From: Lachnospiraceae bacterium
GTDB taxonomy: Bacteria; Bacillota; Clostridia; Lachnospirales; Lachnospiraceae
NCBI GenBank assembly: GCA_017536965.1
Contig: JAFWCK010000049.1
Coordinates: 1-64,000, forward strand
Length of the DNA stretch: 64,000 bases
Direction: 5' to 3'
In this document: positions 47,420-57,037 of the stretch, one piece after another
How positions within the stretch are numbered: position 1 is the stretch's first letter
Layout of the letters: each line of letters opens with the position of its first letter
Translations under genes and position numbers: made by a program
The notes under the pieces: model-generated
Told to the model about the DNA's origin: nothing
Seen by the model: the letters and a program-made list of their open reading frames with translations, nothing else
The model's database searches: none

Positions 47420-48547
47420 TCAATCTGTATAATCAACGTCAAAATTGATATTGATCTGATAACCTGGGAAATCTTCCAGGACATCTTTTTTCAACTCTTC
47501 CATAAATGCATTCTTATCCTTGATCTTAAAATCAATGAGAATGTCGAACGAAAGAAACTTCTGCTCATCGTCAATATATATACCATGACAGCCCTTTACA
47601 CCGTCATGCTTCATCATATCCTCTTTCAAATGTGCCTGTTTATTGGATGCATAATCCGACGTATCTGCTGCATAAACACCGACCGTCAGAAAGATATGAT
47701 GCTTTGCGTAGATCGTATTCTGAATCTGCATCGTCAGTACATGCAGTTCACGTGCAGTCATCGTATCCGGGATCTCAATATGAACGGATCCAATTGCTGC
47801 ATCCGGGCCGTAATCATGCAGGATCAGGTCATATGCTCCAAGCACGCCCGGGATTGCTGCCACATCCGCTTTGATCTGTTTGGTCAATTCTCCATCCGGA
47901 CGGAATCCAACGACCTGATTGATCGGGCTGATCAGCATTTCTACACCCGCTTTAATAATAAATGCGGAGATGACAACGCCAATATAGCCGTCAATGGAAA
48001 TATGGAACAGGAATGTGATGATGGCACCGACCAGGGTTGCCCCGGAGAGGATAGCGTCGAATAACGCGTCTTTTCCGGACCCGATCAAAGCGTCACTGTA
48101 ATATTTCTTTCCCTGCTTCTGCACAAAGATCCCGAGAAAGATCTTCACCAGGATGGCCATGCCGATAATGATCAGAAATACAACTGTAAACTCTGCGACC
48201 TCTGGATGAATGATCTTTTTGATCGACTCCACCAGAGACATGACACCGGCGCCAAAAACAATGAATGCGATGATGATCGCGCTGAAATATTCCACACGGC
48301 CATGCCCGAACGGATGCTTCTCATCCGGCGCGCGGTGTGCCAGTTTGACACCAACGATGGTGATGACGGAAGAGATGGCATCAGTCAGATTGTTCACAGC
48401 ATCCAGAACAATAGAAATAGAACCAGACAGCAATCCTACTATCGCCTTAAAAATGACCAGGAAAATATTCGCCGCAATGCCGATAATGCTTGTGCGGGTA
48501 ATTCCCTTTTCTCTTCCTATACTCTGTGTTGCTGCAGATTCATTCAT
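47420..48547 (-). CDS. Cation diffusion facilitator (CDF) family metal exporter
   Basis: A 375-residue membrane protein with six predicted helices in the first about 220 residues and a cytoplasmic ferredoxin-like C-terminal domain. HPFGHGRVEYFSA is the family signature. The transport-site positions read NNLTD in helix 2 and DALFD in helix 5; the DxxxD in place of HxxxD argues against a plain zinc exporter and would fit manganese or iron. The C-terminal part is longer than average (about 150 residues). It is the first gene of the ecf operon, with CAGGAG before the ATG. Confidence 0.9.
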   Translation of the reverse strand: MNESAATQSIGREKGITRTSIIGIAANIFLVIFKAIVGLLSGSISIVLDAVNNLTDAISSVITIVGVKLAHRAPDEKHPFGHGRVEYFSAIIIAFIVFGAGVMSLVESIKKIIHPEVAEFTVVFLIIIGMAILVKIFLGIFVQKQGKKYYSDALIGSGKDALFDAILSGATLVGAIITFLFHISIDGYIGVVISAFIIKAGVEMLISPINQVVGFRPDGELTKQIKADVAAIPGVLGAYDLILHDYGPDAAIGSVHIEIPDTMTARELHVLTMQIQNTIYAKHHIFLTVGVYAADTSDYASNKQAHLKEDMMKHDGVKGCHGIYIDDEQKFLSFDILIDFKIKDKNAFMEELKKDVLEDFPGYQININFDVDYTD

Positions 48548-48717
48548 GCCTCATCTCCTGAAAAATCTTTCAGATCTCTCCGCAGAAAGACCCACTTTAA
48601 TAACTGTATTATTATACACAGTTCCGTATATAAAATAAAACTATTTTTATGCATGAGGTCTTTCATAAACGTTGTTTTTCAGCCGAAAGATATCTTCTCA
48701 ATTAGTAACTTTTCGTT

Positions 48718-48723
48718 TATAAT
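48718..48723 (+). promoter_or_regulatory. -10 element of the lysR promoter
   Basis: A perfect TATAAT 37 bp before the LysR start codon. The -35 position (TTCTCA) is weak. It lies in the divergent region shared with the CDF exporter gene. Confidence 0.45.
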
Positions 48724-48760
48724 ATAAGCGGATAGGATCAAATGTTTAAGGAGGTCTGTC

Positions 48761-49654
48761 ATGGAATTTCGCCGGATCGAGTATTTTCTGGTACTGGCTG
48801 AAAAATTGAATTATGCAAAGGCAGCAAATGAACTTTGCATCTCATCCCAGGCGCTCACAAAACAGATTCAGCTTTTGGAGGAGGAACTGGGAACTAAACT
48901 GTTTGAACGCACAACGCGTTCTGTGACACTGACAGAAGATGGTGCCCTCTGCAAAGAACGCTTTTCAGAACTTAAAGATCATTATGATGCTACACTTGCG
49001 GAGGTGGAAAATGCGATCCGTTCCAAGAGTCATGTGATCCGTGTCGGCTTTTTTGCTGCTCTGCCAAAGAATGAACTGGTCAACCCTCTGATCCATATGC
49101 TTTCGACAGAGTTTGAAGACATTGATTTTGAGATAAAAGCCAACAATATGGATGGTCTGCGGGACCAGCTGAAAGGTGGAGAAACCGATCTGGTTCTGAC
49201 CAATGCACATGATTTTGAAGACTGGCTGGGATGCGAGATTGTCGTATTTAAAACAGTTCCTGCACAGATCGTCGTTTCTTCCAAACATCCATGGGTAAAA
49301 GCAGGAAAGAAAAAGATCACCAAAAAAGATATGGCGGAAGCAGATATTCTGCTTTTGGAAAAACACGGCCCTTACGAATTCAACAGCTTTTATGCTAAGG
49401 TAAAAGCAAAAAGCAGGATGATCCTGCCGGATTTTGATTCCATGATGATCGAATTGGAGAAAGGTAAGCGCTACGGGGTCTTCCCTATGGTCTTTAATGA
49501 TGCTAAAAATGCCGATTACGTCTGTTATGACCTGCCGGATGACTGGCGGTTCAATTACCGCACCATGTGTGCCTGCCGCACACAGAAAGCATCACCGGAA
49601 TTAAAAAAGATCTTTCAGTTCATCAAAAAACACAAAAACGATTTTTCTTTTTAA
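48761..49654 (+). CDS. LysR-family transcriptional regulator
   Basis: A 297-residue regulator. The winged helix-turn-helix is at about residues 1-60 (LVLAEKLNYAKAANELCISSQALTKQIQLLEEELG) and the substrate-binding domain from about 90 on. AAGGAGG lies 6 bp before the ATG. It diverges from the CDF exporter gene and converges on the small protein and UroD genes, so its target is not obvious; the UroD-MFS group to the right is the likely one. The effector is unknown. Confidence 0.92.
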   Translation: MEFRRIEYFLVLAEKLNYAKAANELCISSQALTKQIQLLEEELGTKLFERTTRSVTLTEDGALCKERFSELKDHYDATLAEVENAIRSKSHVIRVGFFAALPKNELVNPLIHMLSTEFEDIDFEIKANNMDGLRDQLKGGETDLVLTNAHDFEDWLGCEIVVFKTVPAQIVVSSKHPWVKAGKKKITKKDMAEADILLLEKHGPYEFNSFYAKVKAKSRMILPDFDSMMIELEKGKRYGVFPMVFNDAKNADYVCYDLPDDWRFNYRTMCACRTQKASPELKKIFQFIKKHKNDFSF

Positions 49655-49682
49655 AAAACAACCTGATAAAAATGCAAACAAA

Positions 49683-49710
49683 AAAACTGCCTGCGTCTGC
49701 AGGCAGTTTT
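49683..49710. terminator. Bidirectional terminator between lysR and the small protein gene
   Basis: AAAACTGCCTGC (49683-49694) pairs with GCAGGCAGTTTT (49699-49710), a 12-bp perfect stem with a 4-nt loop, with A- and T-runs built into the stem. Confidence 0.92.
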
Positions 49711-49723
49711 AATTGTCTTTTAA

Positions 49724-50020
49724 TTATTTACGAACACCAGTGAGGTCAAACTCGCCCATCGGGTTTTTGGATTTTCCTTTTACAGAATCTCCCTCGACAA
49801 CACCGCTGATCTCATTTGTCATTTCGCCAACAGGAGTTTTGATCGTGATCTTATAAGAGAAATTTGTTCCATCAAACTTTCCGTCAACGATTTCTGCACA
49901 TGCGCCATTGCTGGCATCTGTACCGGTTCCTGTCAGAGCGCCATCAGCAACTGCAAACTCCATGTTAGATTTCATATCACCCATAAATGTGTGAACTGTG
50001 AATTCCCATTTTCCGTCCAT
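49724..50020 (-). CDS. Small beta-rich protein of unknown function
   Basis: A 98-residue soluble protein. It shows a repeated pattern of short strands: an opening KWEFTVHT, a middle KFDGTNFSYKITIKTPVGEM and a closing KSKNPMGEFDLTGVRK, with G-x-T/S and G-D turns between. This looks like the small beta-barrel family of about 100 residues that often accompanies enzymes of aromatic or acyl metabolism; I do not know a function for it. AAGGAGG precedes the ATG. It follows the UroD-family gene by 44 bp and shares its transcript. Confidence 0.8.
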   Translation of the reverse strand: MDGKWEFTVHTFMGDMKSNMEFAVADGALTGTGTDASNGACAEIVDGKFDGTNFSYKITIKTPVGEMTNEISGVVEGDSVKGKSKNPMGEFDLTGVRK

Positions 50021-50064
50021 TAATGATACCTCCTTAATAATAATAAATTCTATTTTTCTCTATC

Positions 50065-51063
50065 TTATGCAGTCCATTTGTTTGCTGCATTCAGTGCTGC
50101 ATAGTTTCCGTACTTCTTACCCTCATCATCAACGATCTCATCGACATTTGGCATAACAGAGAACATAACGGCTGAAGATGCCATCAGGCCGCCGCCTCTG
50201 CCCAGGTCATCAATAACTCTGCGGACTTCTGCACGGATTTCTTCTTCTGTGCTGTCTTCTCTGTCGGTTACTGCCGGAGCGACACCACCAGCAAAGATGA
50301 TCTGATTGCCGTAAGTCTGTTTCAACATATGAAGATCATTGTTCGGCTGGACAGAATGCCAGCTGTCCACACCAATCTCAACCAGATCGCCAACGATCGG
50401 GGTGATGTAACCACAGCTATGGTGCATATAATGAATTCCCAGTTCGTGGCAAGCCTCCGCCATGCGGCGTTCCGGCTCTTTGTAGTACTGTCTCCACATT
50501 TCAGGAGACATGAACATGGATTTTTCATTTCCCCAGTCATCGTGCATCATTACAAAGTCAATATCCAGGTATTCTTTCATAGGCTCAAACAGAGAGATTC
50601 TCCAGTCTGCATAAGCATTTACGTAATCCTGATAAGCTTCTTCATCATCATACGGAGCCATCAGTCCGGTTACATGTCCCATCTCTGCGCAGATACGCTC
50701 GAAAGCGCCAAGGTTGCCGACATAATACCCCTGCAGTTCATTCTTTTTGAACCACATAGCTTTGGTACGTTCTCCCATTGCTTTCCAGTCTAAAGTACCT
50801 CTGTAATCCGGGAACTGAAGGAAATCTCTCCATGCTGTAATATCATCAAAACGTTCTCCGCCTGGTTTTACATGTGTCATAAGATTTGGATGCTCCGGAT
50901 CCAGTTCCCATTCCAGGCCTGACCAGTCTGCACCACTCATAAATAAAGGTCTGTCATTGATCTCCGGAGTAATGATCATCTGAGCTGCCGTATTGATCAT
51001 CGGCACCCATTCCGGCTCTTCATGATTCCAGCAGATCTCCATGTTCTCGCGCTCTGTTAACAT
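50065..51063 (-). CDS. Uroporphyrinogen decarboxylase-family protein, probable corrinoid methyltransferase type
   Basis: A 332-residue URO-D-fold protein. It has the metal-binding H-x-C of MtaA- and CmuA-like methyltransferases in YMHHSCGYITPIVGD, which true HemE enzymes lack. AGGVAPAVTD and GLMASSAVMFS lie in the C-terminal barrel strands. Such proteins move methyl groups between a corrinoid protein and a thiol or pterin. The start MLTERENMEI has GGAGGTAATT directly before the ATG. No heme genes and no corrinoid protein are nearby; an MFS carrier and a small protein flank it. A role in demethylation or C1 metabolism of an imported compound is inferred. Confidence 0.85.
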   Translation of the reverse strand: MLTERENMEICWNHEEPEWVPMINTAAQMIITPEINDRPLFMSGADWSGLEWELDPEHPNLMTHVKPGGERFDDITAWRDFLQFPDYRGTLDWKAMGERTKAMWFKKNELQGYYVGNLGAFERICAEMGHVTGLMAPYDDEEAYQDYVNAYADWRISLFEPMKEYLDIDFVMMHDDWGNEKSMFMSPEMWRQYYKEPERRMAEACHELGIHYMHHSCGYITPIVGDLVEIGVDSWHSVQPNNDLHMLKQTYGNQIIFAGGVAPAVTDREDSTEEEIRAEVRRVIDDLGRGGGLMASSAVMFSVMPNVDEIVDDEGKKYGNYAALNAANKWTA

Positions 51064-51191
51064 AATTACCTCCTCGCATACATTTCCTGCAAAAGCATTA
51101 GTTTACACTATTTCTTCTATCTGCAGTATAAAGGAGGTGATTCGTCAAGAGAATTCAATAATAATAAGCGATTAACAACCTGAAGTTGCTA

Positions 51192-51221
51192 ATAAAAAAG
51201 AGGAGCCTTTCGGCTCCTCTT
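51192..51221 (-). terminator. Intrinsic terminator of the MFS carrier gene
   Basis: AAGAGGAGCC (51198-51207) pairs with GGCTCCTCTT (51212-51221) across TTTC, and a T-run follows on the minus strand. It lies 28 bp after the carrier stop, so the carrier and the UroD gene are separate units. Confidence 0.92.
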
Positions 51222-51248
51222 GCGGTTTGTCAGTATAAAAAAACTAAA

Positions 51249-52598
51249 TTATTTACGTCCAACCAGAACATCATCCAGCGGCTTGCCAGCTGCTGCTCTG
51301 TACTTGTCATCGTATGCTTTAACACGTGCAGGTTTGAACAGTAAGCAGCAGATGATAGAAATAACAGCTGCGATACCAGTTACCATGAACACGCCAGTAA
51401 CACCCAGCTTGGAAGCGATGAGTGCAGCAACGATAGTCGGTCCAAATGCGTTGATCAGGTTAGCTACCGGGTTAACGCAGGAGAACACACTTGGGAAGTC
51501 CTCAATTCTCCAATACTGAACTGCTGCAGAAACAGTGTAGTTGGAAGAAGCGCCCATGAACATTGCCAGAAGGATCAAAGCGATGAACATTGCTGTGGAA
51601 TTGTTAAGCATTCCAAGGATACCGGAAGCGAGCATGCAGATATGGGAAAGAAGAACTGCCATTCTTGTTCCAAGCTTTGTATCAAGAAGACCAAAGACAT
51701 AGCTGCCGATGATTCCGAATCCGGCGATCCAGTACATAACTCCAGTATATCCGCCTGTCCAGTCAAAAGCTTTTCCCTGGGAAGCAATAATAGCCATGGA
51801 CTGTGTCATTGCACCAACTGCAAACATAAGCAGTAAGCCCATAGGAATTGTGATGAACCAGAAGTCCGGAGAAGCCATTGTATGACCTGTTTTCCAAACT
51901 GTGGTCTTTCTGTTTTCGATTTCTTCCAGCATCATCTTGTTAGCGATCTCAGGAGTAAGACTCTTGTCGTTATCACGGAAAGCACCAACCTGCTCCGGAA
52001 ACTCGGAGATAGTAGCAATACCAATGATGAAACCGATCAATACGACCAGAACATATGGCCATAAGGATTTCAGTGCTGCCATGCCGTCTCCACCAAATGC
52101 CAGTGGAAGGAATTTTCCTGCGAATCCGCCAAGAAGTGCATTACCAATTGGGAATGCAAATGTGATGATACCCATAACTGTACCTTTTCTTCTTGGGAAC
52201 CAAACACCAACCAGAACGGAAAGTGCCCATGTTCCGTAAAGAGCAGAGATAGCAGTTGCGATACCAAAGCAGATGATCCAAAGGATGCTTGCTTTACCAT
52301 TTCCGCCAGGAACGACCATCTCTAATACCATGAACACTAAGGTTGCGATACCTAAGATGACAGACAGTTTTTTCCAGTTTCTAACTTTGCTGGAAAAGAT
52401 AACCTGGATGATGATACCTACGATAGAAGCACCTGTGTAAACCATTGACAGTGTCGTGCTCGGACCATATGCCGGTGCATTAGACATAATGTTCAGTGGA
52501 TAGTTACCAGCTACAACGTAGGAGAACATACCGGTGGCAACCCAAAGGATGAGCAGCCAGCCACGGAAGCCAAAGTTATAACTCTTTTTTTGTTGCAT
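51249..52598 (-). CDS. MFS transporter, OxlT-like
   Basis: A 449-residue major facilitator with about twelve hydrophobic helices and a charged middle loop (EFPEQVGAFRDNDKSLTPEI). The helix 4 region WALSVLVGVWFPRRKGTVMGI resembles OxlT and other monocarboxylate/formate-oxalate antiporters. It probably moves an organic acid or an aromatic acid. It has its own promoter and terminator, next to the UroD-family gene, which may act on the imported compound. Confidence 0.9.
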   Translation of the reverse strand: MQQKKSYNFGFRGWLLILWVATGMFSYVVAGNYPLNIMSNAPAYGPSTTLSMVYTGASIVGIIIQVIFSSKVRNWKKLSVILGIATLVFMVLEMVVPGGNGKASILWIICFGIATAISALYGTWALSVLVGVWFPRRKGTVMGIITFAFPIGNALLGGFAGKFLPLAFGGDGMAALKSLWPYVLVVLIGFIIGIATISEFPEQVGAFRDNDKSLTPEIANKMMLEEIENRKTTVWKTGHTMASPDFWFITIPMGLLLMFAVGAMTQSMAIIASQGKAFDWTGGYTGVMYWIAGFGIIGSYVFGLLDTKLGTRMAVLLSHICMLASGILGMLNNSTAMFIALILLAMFMGASSNYTVSAAVQYWRIEDFPSVFSCVNPVANLINAFGPTIVAALIASKLGVTGVFMVTGIAAVISIICCLLFKPARVKAYDDKYRAAAGKPLDDVLVGRK

Positions 52599-52646
52599 AA
52601 TAAACCTCTCTCTCCTTTTTTAAAAAGAATCTAAAATTACTGATGA

Positions 52647-52711
52647 AGTATACCATGTTCACAATTAATACACAACTAAAACACAGCCATAAATAGAATC
52701 AAAATTGTGAA
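52647..52711 (-). promoter_or_regulatory. MFS gene promoter with long-spaced inverted repeat
   Basis: Minus-strand -35 TTGTGT (52670-52675), 17-bp spacer, -10 TATACT (52647-52652). A perfect 9-bp inverted repeat, TTCACAATT (52658-52666) and AATTGTGAA (52703-52711), puts one arm inside the promoter spacer and one about 30 bp upstream of the -35. It may be a regulator site, for example for the nearby LysR protein. Confidence 0.5.
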
Positions 52712-52751
52712 AAATGAAGAAAAAACAACACTTTTTCGAAAAGTGTGTCAT

Positions 52752-52778
52752 AAAAAAGACCGGCACCTGCCGGTCTTT
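52752..52778 (-). terminator. Terminator of the ribosomal protein operon after rplQ
   Basis: AAAGACCGGC (52755-52764) pairs with GCCGGTCTTT (52769-52778) across ACCT, with a T-run on the minus strand. It closes the long S10-spc-alpha transcript. Confidence 0.93.
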
Positions 52779-52798
52779 GTACTTATTTGTTTTTTGAA

Positions 52799-53335
52799 TT
52801 ATACAAGCTCGATCAGAACTTCCATAGCTGCATCGCCTTTACGAGGTCCGATCTTCACGATGCGGGTATATCCGCCATTACGGTTAACATATTTTGGTGC
52901 GATCTCATCAAAGAGTTTTGCGACCAGATCAACGTCTTCCGTATTTTTCTTTCTGCCCGGAGCTTCCTGCGGAACCTTCTTTACAGGATAAAGAACTTTC
53001 AGCATTTCTCTTCTTGCGTGAAGTCTGGATGGAGCATCTTTCTTGATCTTCTTATCCACTTCATCAAAAACGGTAACCTTCTTGCCGTCTTTTACTTCTT
53101 TCACGCGTTTGCCGTCTTTGTCCTTGCGGGCAACTTTTGCTTTCACGGTTACTTCTTCGAAGTTATCTTTTTCTCTTACAGCCAGAGCAATCAGATGTTC
53201 AGCTTCTTTGCGAATCTCTTTTGCTTTTGCTTCAGTAGTAACAATTTTTCCATTATTTAATAATGCAGTCACCTGATTACGGATCAAAGCTTTTCTCTGT
53301 GCGGCTGTTCTGGATAATTTTCTATATCCGGCCAT
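52799..53335 (-). CDS. rplQ: 50S ribosomal protein L17
   Basis: A 178-residue L17. The N-terminal [19 protein letters not shown] is the family signature. The protein is longer than the about 120-residue E. coli form because of a charged insertion around residues 65-125 (Lys/Asp/Val-rich), a feature seen in Clostridia. It is the last gene of the operon, after rpoA. Confidence 0.95.
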   Translation of the reverse strand: MAGYRKLSRTAAQRKALIRNQVTALLNNGKIVTTEAKAKEIRKEAEHLIALAVREKDNFEEVTVKAKVARKDKDGKRVKEVKDGKKVTVFDEVDKKIKKDAPSRLHARREMLKVLYPVKKVPQEAPGRKKNTEDVDLVAKLFDEIAPKYVNRNGGYTRIVKIGPRKGDAAMEVLIELV

Positions 53336-53353
53336 GACGTTTGCCTCCTTTAG

Positions 53354-54313
53354 TTATTCTTCATTTGAGCTCTTAAGCTCTAATCCTAACTCCTTCAGTT
53401 TTGCGAAGACTTCTTCCAGTGATTTACGTCCAAGGTTACGGACCTTCATCATCTCTTCCGGAGTTTTGTTAATTAACTCTTCCACTGTGTTGATAGAAGC
53501 TCTCTTTAAGCAGTTGTAGGAACGAACAGATAACTCCAGTTCGTCGATATTCATCTCAAGGACCTTCTCTTTGTCATCTTCTTCTTTCTCGATCATGACC
53601 TCTGCGGTCTTTGCATTCTCGGAAAGGTTGATGAATAAGTTCAGGTGCTCACTGAGAACTTTCGCTGCCAGACTGATTGCTTCATCCGGAGCTAACGCCC
53701 CATTGGTGAATACTTCGATCGTCAGTTTATCGTAATCGGTGATCTGTCCAACACGGGTATTCTCGATCTGGATGTTTACACGCTCTACCGGGGTGTAGAT
53801 GGAATCGATTGGGATGACGCCGACTGCGGAATTATCAGAACCATTCTTTTCTGCATCCACATAGCCTCTGCCTTTTGTGATCGTCAGCTCCATGTACAGC
53901 TTGCTGTCAGCACTGTCCAGTGTTGCGATAACGAGATCCGGATTAACGATCTCAATATCCTGATCGACCTGAATATCTCCAGCGGTGATAACGCCTTCGC
54001 CAGTGTAGTCGATATAGGCGATCTTTGCCTCATTTGTCGGACTGTTATTTCTGATTGCCAGATCTTTGAGGTTCATGACGATCTCTGTTACGTCTTCCTT
54101 GACGCCCGGGATCGTTGTGAACTCATGTAATACGCCTGCGATCTTCACCTGACTGACTGCTGCGCCAGGAAGGGAAGAAAGCATAATTCTTCTTAATGAA
54201 TTTCCGAGAGTGGTACCATAGCCTCTCTCCAATGGCTCCAATGTGAATCTGCCATATTTGTTATCATCAGAGATCTCAACGACTTCAATATTCGGCTTTT
54301 CAAATTCGAACAT
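53354..54313 (-). CDS. rpoA: DNA-directed RNA polymerase subunit alpha
   Basis: A 319-residue alpha subunit. The N-terminal dimerisation domain ([18 protein letters not shown]) is followed by a flexible linker near 225-245 and the C-terminal domain with [22 protein letters not shown]. It is the normal length and lies in the conserved place between rpsD and rplQ. Confidence 0.98.
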   Translation of the reverse strand: MFEFEKPNIEVVEISDDNKYGRFTLEPLERGYGTTLGNSLRRIMLSSLPGAAVSQVKIAGVLHEFTTIPGVKEDVTEIVMNLKDLAIRNNSPTNEAKIAYIDYTGEGVITAGDIQVDQDIEIVNPDLVIATLDSADSKLYMELTITKGRGYVDAEKNGSDNSAVGVIPIDSIYTPVERVNIQIENTRVGQITDYDKLTIEVFTNGALAPDEAISLAAKVLSEHLNLFINLSENAKTAEVMIEKEEDDKEKVLEMNIDELELSVRSYNCLKRASINTVEELINKTPEEMMKVRNLGRKSLEEVFAKLKELGLELKSSNEE

Positions 54314-54358
54314 ATGCCCTCCTTTTCAAAGTGATTTCCATAGCATTTGCAGGAATTA

Positions 54359-54958
54359 TTATTTAGAATACAACTCGACGATAAGCATCTCGTCAACCGG
54401 TACGTCGATGTCTTCTCTCTTAGGAAGTTCCTTCACGGTGACTTTCAAGTTTTCCAGATCTGACTCTAACCAGCCCGGTACCAGTCTTCCGCCAGTGATC
54501 TCAGTAATGCTTGCATATCTTGCAGAGCCTTTGCATTTTTCTTTAACTTCGATAACATCACCAGCACTGACCAGGTAAGAAGGAATGTTGATTCCTTTAC
54601 CGTTTACCAGTAACTGTTTGTGGTCAACGATCTGTCTTGCTTCGCGGCGTGTTCTTGCAAAACCTGCACGGAAAACGATGTTGTCCAGTCTTCTCTCCAG
54701 GAGCACCATCAGGTTCTCACCGGTCTGGCCTTTCATCTGTTTTGCCTTCAGATAATAGGTATGGAAAGGTTTTTCTAATACACCATAAATGAATTTTGCT
54801 TTCTGCTTTTCTCTCAGCTGAAGGGCATATTCACTCTTTTTGCCGGAACGTCTGCCATTAGCAGCGCCTCTTTTTGATTTTTTATCAATTCCTAAATAAA
54901 TTGGATCTAATCCAAGTGATCTGCATCTTTTCAGAACAGGAACTCTATTTACTGCCAT
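54359..54958 (-). CDS. rpsD: 30S ribosomal protein S4
   Basis: A 199-residue primary 16S rRNA-binding protein. The S4 RNA-binding domain covers about residues 90-150 (RRLDNIVFRAGFARTRREAR). The N-terminus lacks the zinc Cys set seen in some S4 forms. It is placed between rpsK and rpoA as in other Firmicutes. Confidence 0.97.
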   Translation of the reverse strand: MAVNRVPVLKRCRSLGLDPIYLGIDKKSKRGAANGRRSGKKSEYALQLREKQKAKFIYGVLEKPFHTYYLKAKQMKGQTGENLMVLLERRLDNIVFRAGFARTRREARQIVDHKQLLVNGKGINIPSYLVSAGDVIEVKEKCKGSARYASITEITGGRLVPGWLESDLENLKVTVKELPKREDIDVPVDEMLIVELYSK

Positions 54959-54976
54959 TCTTTCGCACCTCCTAAA

Positions 54977-55375
54977 TCAGACTCTTCTACGTTTTGGCGG
55001 ACGGCATCCATTGTGTGGAACCGGAGTCACGTCACTAATACTTGTTACCTGCAGACCGCTTGCCTGAAGAGCACGGATAGCTGCTTCTCTTCCGGAACCT
55101 GGTCCCTTTACAAATACGTCAACATACTTGAGTCCATGAACTAAAGCTGCTTTTGTTGCAGTTTCAGCTGCCATTTGAGCTGCATAAGGTGTAGATTTCC
55201 TTGAACCTCTAAAACCCAGACCGCCGGCACTTGCCCAGCTCAGTGCGTTACCTTCTGTATCTGTCAAAGTAACGATCGTGTTATTAAAAGATGACTGGAT
55301 ATGTGCCTGTCCTCGTTCAACGTTTTTCTTAACGCGCTTTTTGGTCACTTTTTTCGTAACTTTTTTTGCTGCCAT
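54977..55375 (-). CDS. rpsK: 30S ribosomal protein S11
   Basis: A 132-residue platform protein. The N-terminal tail is a Lys/Val repeat ([14 protein letters not shown]) and the C-terminus ends in [12 protein letters not shown], the family hallmark. An 80-bp gap to rpsM shows no clear signal. Confidence 0.97.
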   Translation of the reverse strand: MAAKKVTKKVTKKRVKKNVERGQAHIQSSFNNTIVTLTDTEGNALSWASAGGLGFRGSRKSTPYAAQMAAETATKAALVHGLKYVDVFVKGPGSGREAAIRALQASGLQVTSISDVTPVPHNGCRPPKRRRV

Positions 55376-55455
55376 TTTCTAAACTAACCTCCCTTATGGG
55401 TTCCCGTCCGTTCTTCTATATATAAATACGAATTTCCGGATTGGGGTAAACTTGA

Positions 55456-55824
55456 TTATTTCTTCTTGTTTGCTACTGTTCTCTTAGGACCTTTACGGGT
55501 TCTTGCGTTGGTCTTTGTCTTCTGACCACGAACCGGTAAGCCCTTACGATGACGGATACCTCTGTAGCATCCGATCTCCTGAAGTCGCTTGATGTCCATA
55601 GCGACATTTCTTCTTAATTCACCTTCGACCGTATAGTGCTCTTCAATAACGGAAGATAATTTCTTAACTTCGTCATCGGTAAGATCTCTGACACGGGTAT
55701 CAGGATTGACGCCTGCTGCTTCAAGGATCTTTGCAGCGCTGGAAACACCAATCCCGTAAATGTAGGTCAGACCGATCTCAATACGTTTGTCTTTTGGTAA
55801 ATCAACTCCGGAAATACGAGCCAT
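55456..55824 (-). CDS. rpsM: 30S ribosomal protein S13
   Basis: A 122-residue head protein that contacts the P-site tRNA and the 50S subunit. [20 protein letters not shown] is the signature near the C-terminus. Confidence 0.97.
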   Translation of the reverse strand: MARISGVDLPKDKRIEIGLTYIYGIGVSSAAKILEAAGVNPDTRVRDLTDDEVKKLSSVIEEHYTVEGELRRNVAMDIKRLQEIGCYRGIRHRKGLPVRGQKTKTNARTRKGPKRTVANKKK

Positions 55825-55854
55825 TTATTCTACCTCCATTAAAATTTTGGGTAA

Positions 55855-55968
55855 TTAACCCTGACGTTGTTTATGCTTTGGGTTTTCACAGATAATTCTG
55901 ATTTTACCTTTTCTTTTAATTACTTTGCACTTTTCACAAATCGGTTTAACTGATGCTCTAACCTTCAT
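55855..55968 (-). CDS. rpmJ: 50S ribosomal protein L36
   Basis: A 37-residue protein. It starts [17 protein letters not shown] and ends NPKHKQRQG. The zinc ligands C-x2-C, C and H of the Cys-containing L36 form are present. Position between infA and rpsM is conserved. Confidence 0.95.
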   Translation of the reverse strand: MKVRASVKPICEKCKVIKRKGKIRIICENPKHKQRQG

Positions 55969-56051
55969 GTCAAACTACTCCTTTCCAAAAAAAGTCCGCT
56001 GAATATATTATCATAAATAATTCTTCTGCACAAGAAAAAACTTTTCTTTTT

Positions 56052-56270
56052 TTACTTATCTCTCCAGATGATCCTTCCCTTGGTAAGATCGTATGGAGAC
56101 ATTTCCAATGTGACCTTGTCTCCCGGGAGAATCCTGATGTAATTCATTCTCAGCTTGCCGCTGATGTGTGCCAGAACCGTATGTCCATTTTCCAGTTCAA
56201 CCTGAAACATGGCGTTCGGTAATTTCTCTACTACTTTTCCTTCGATTTCAATTACGTCAGCTTTAGACAT
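56052..56270 (-). CDS. infA: Translation initiation factor IF-1
   Basis: A 72-residue S1-fold protein of exactly the usual length, with [20 protein letters not shown] at the start and GRIIWRDK at the end. It blocks the ribosomal A site during initiation. Confidence 0.97.
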   Translation of the reverse strand: MSKADVIEIEGKVVEKLPNAMFQVELENGHTVLAHISGKLRMNYIRILPGDKVTLEMSPYDLTKGRIIWRDK

Positions 56271-56281
56271 TCATTTCCCTC

Positions 56282-57034
56282 CTAAAGTGATAAAATCTCT
56301 GGTTCACCGTCTGTGATCAGTATCGTATTCTCGTAATGAGCGGAAAGGCTTCCGTCGGCTGTTGTGCATGTCCAGCCGTCATCGTGAAAGATCACATCAC
56401 CGGTTCCGATATTGATCATCGGTTCAATGGCCAAAGTCATTCCTGCGCAGAGCAAAATCCCTTTTCTCTTTTGCGGAAAATTAGGAATTTGTGGTGCTTC
56501 ATGCATTTCTCGGCCAATACCATGGCCGACCAGGTCACGTACCACACCATATCCGCGATCGATACAGTAATAACCGATCGCATTGGAGATATCGTGCAGA
56601 TGATTCCCTGCCGTTGCATATTTCATGCCTTCAAAGAAGCTCTCTTCCGTCACCTTGATCAAAGCACTTGCTTCTTCTGAAACCTGTCCGACCGCATGGG
56701 TTCTTGCTGCATCGGACTGGAAGCCGTTGTGGATCAGCCCTATATCCAGACTGACAATATCTCCCTCCTGAATGATCCTGTTTGCTTTCGGGATACCATG
56801 CACTACCTCATCATTGATAGATACACACACCGATGCAGGATATCCTTCATAGTTCAGGAACGACGGGATGGAGTCTGTCTTCCGGATCAGTTCTTCTCCA
56901 AGCCTATCGAGATCCAAAGTGGAAATTCCGGGTGCGATCTCTTCTCCTAAACGAAGATGCACATCGCGCAAGAGTTTGCCCGCATCCCTCATCAACTCGA
57001 TTTCTCTTTTGGATTTAATAGTTACGCCTGTCAT
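56282..57034 (-). CDS. map: Methionine aminopeptidase, type I
   Basis: A 250-residue enzyme that removes the initiator Met. The five metal ligands fit: Asp in SLDIGLIHNGFQSDAAR, His in GHGIGREMHE, Glu in AIEPMINIG and Glu in HYENTILIT. There is no N-terminal SH3-type or zinc extension. It starts 3 bp after adk. Confidence 0.96.
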   Translation of the reverse strand: MTGVTIKSKREIELMRDAGKLLRDVHLRLGEEIAPGISTLDLDRLGEELIRKTDSIPSFLNYEGYPASVCVSINDEVVHGIPKANRIIQEGDIVSLDIGLIHNGFQSDAARTHAVGQVSEEASALIKVTEESFFEGMKYATAGNHLHDISNAIGYYCIDRGYGVVRDLVGHGIGREMHEAPQIPNFPQKRKGILLCAGMTLAIEPMINIGTGDVIFHDDGWTCTTADGSLSAHYENTILITDGEPEILSL

Positions 57035-57037
57035 AGA

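Noticed and set aside
50065..51063. HemE (uroporphyrinogen decarboxylase of heme synthesis)
   Set aside because: The HxC metal motif, the shorter length and the lack of heme genes point to the methyltransferase branch of the family.
51130..51144. Sequence resembling the 3' end of 16S rRNA (anti-Shine-Dalgarno region)
   Set aside because: Only about 14 bases match on the minus strand, with no other rRNA sequence around; it is intergenic chance or part of a promoter region.
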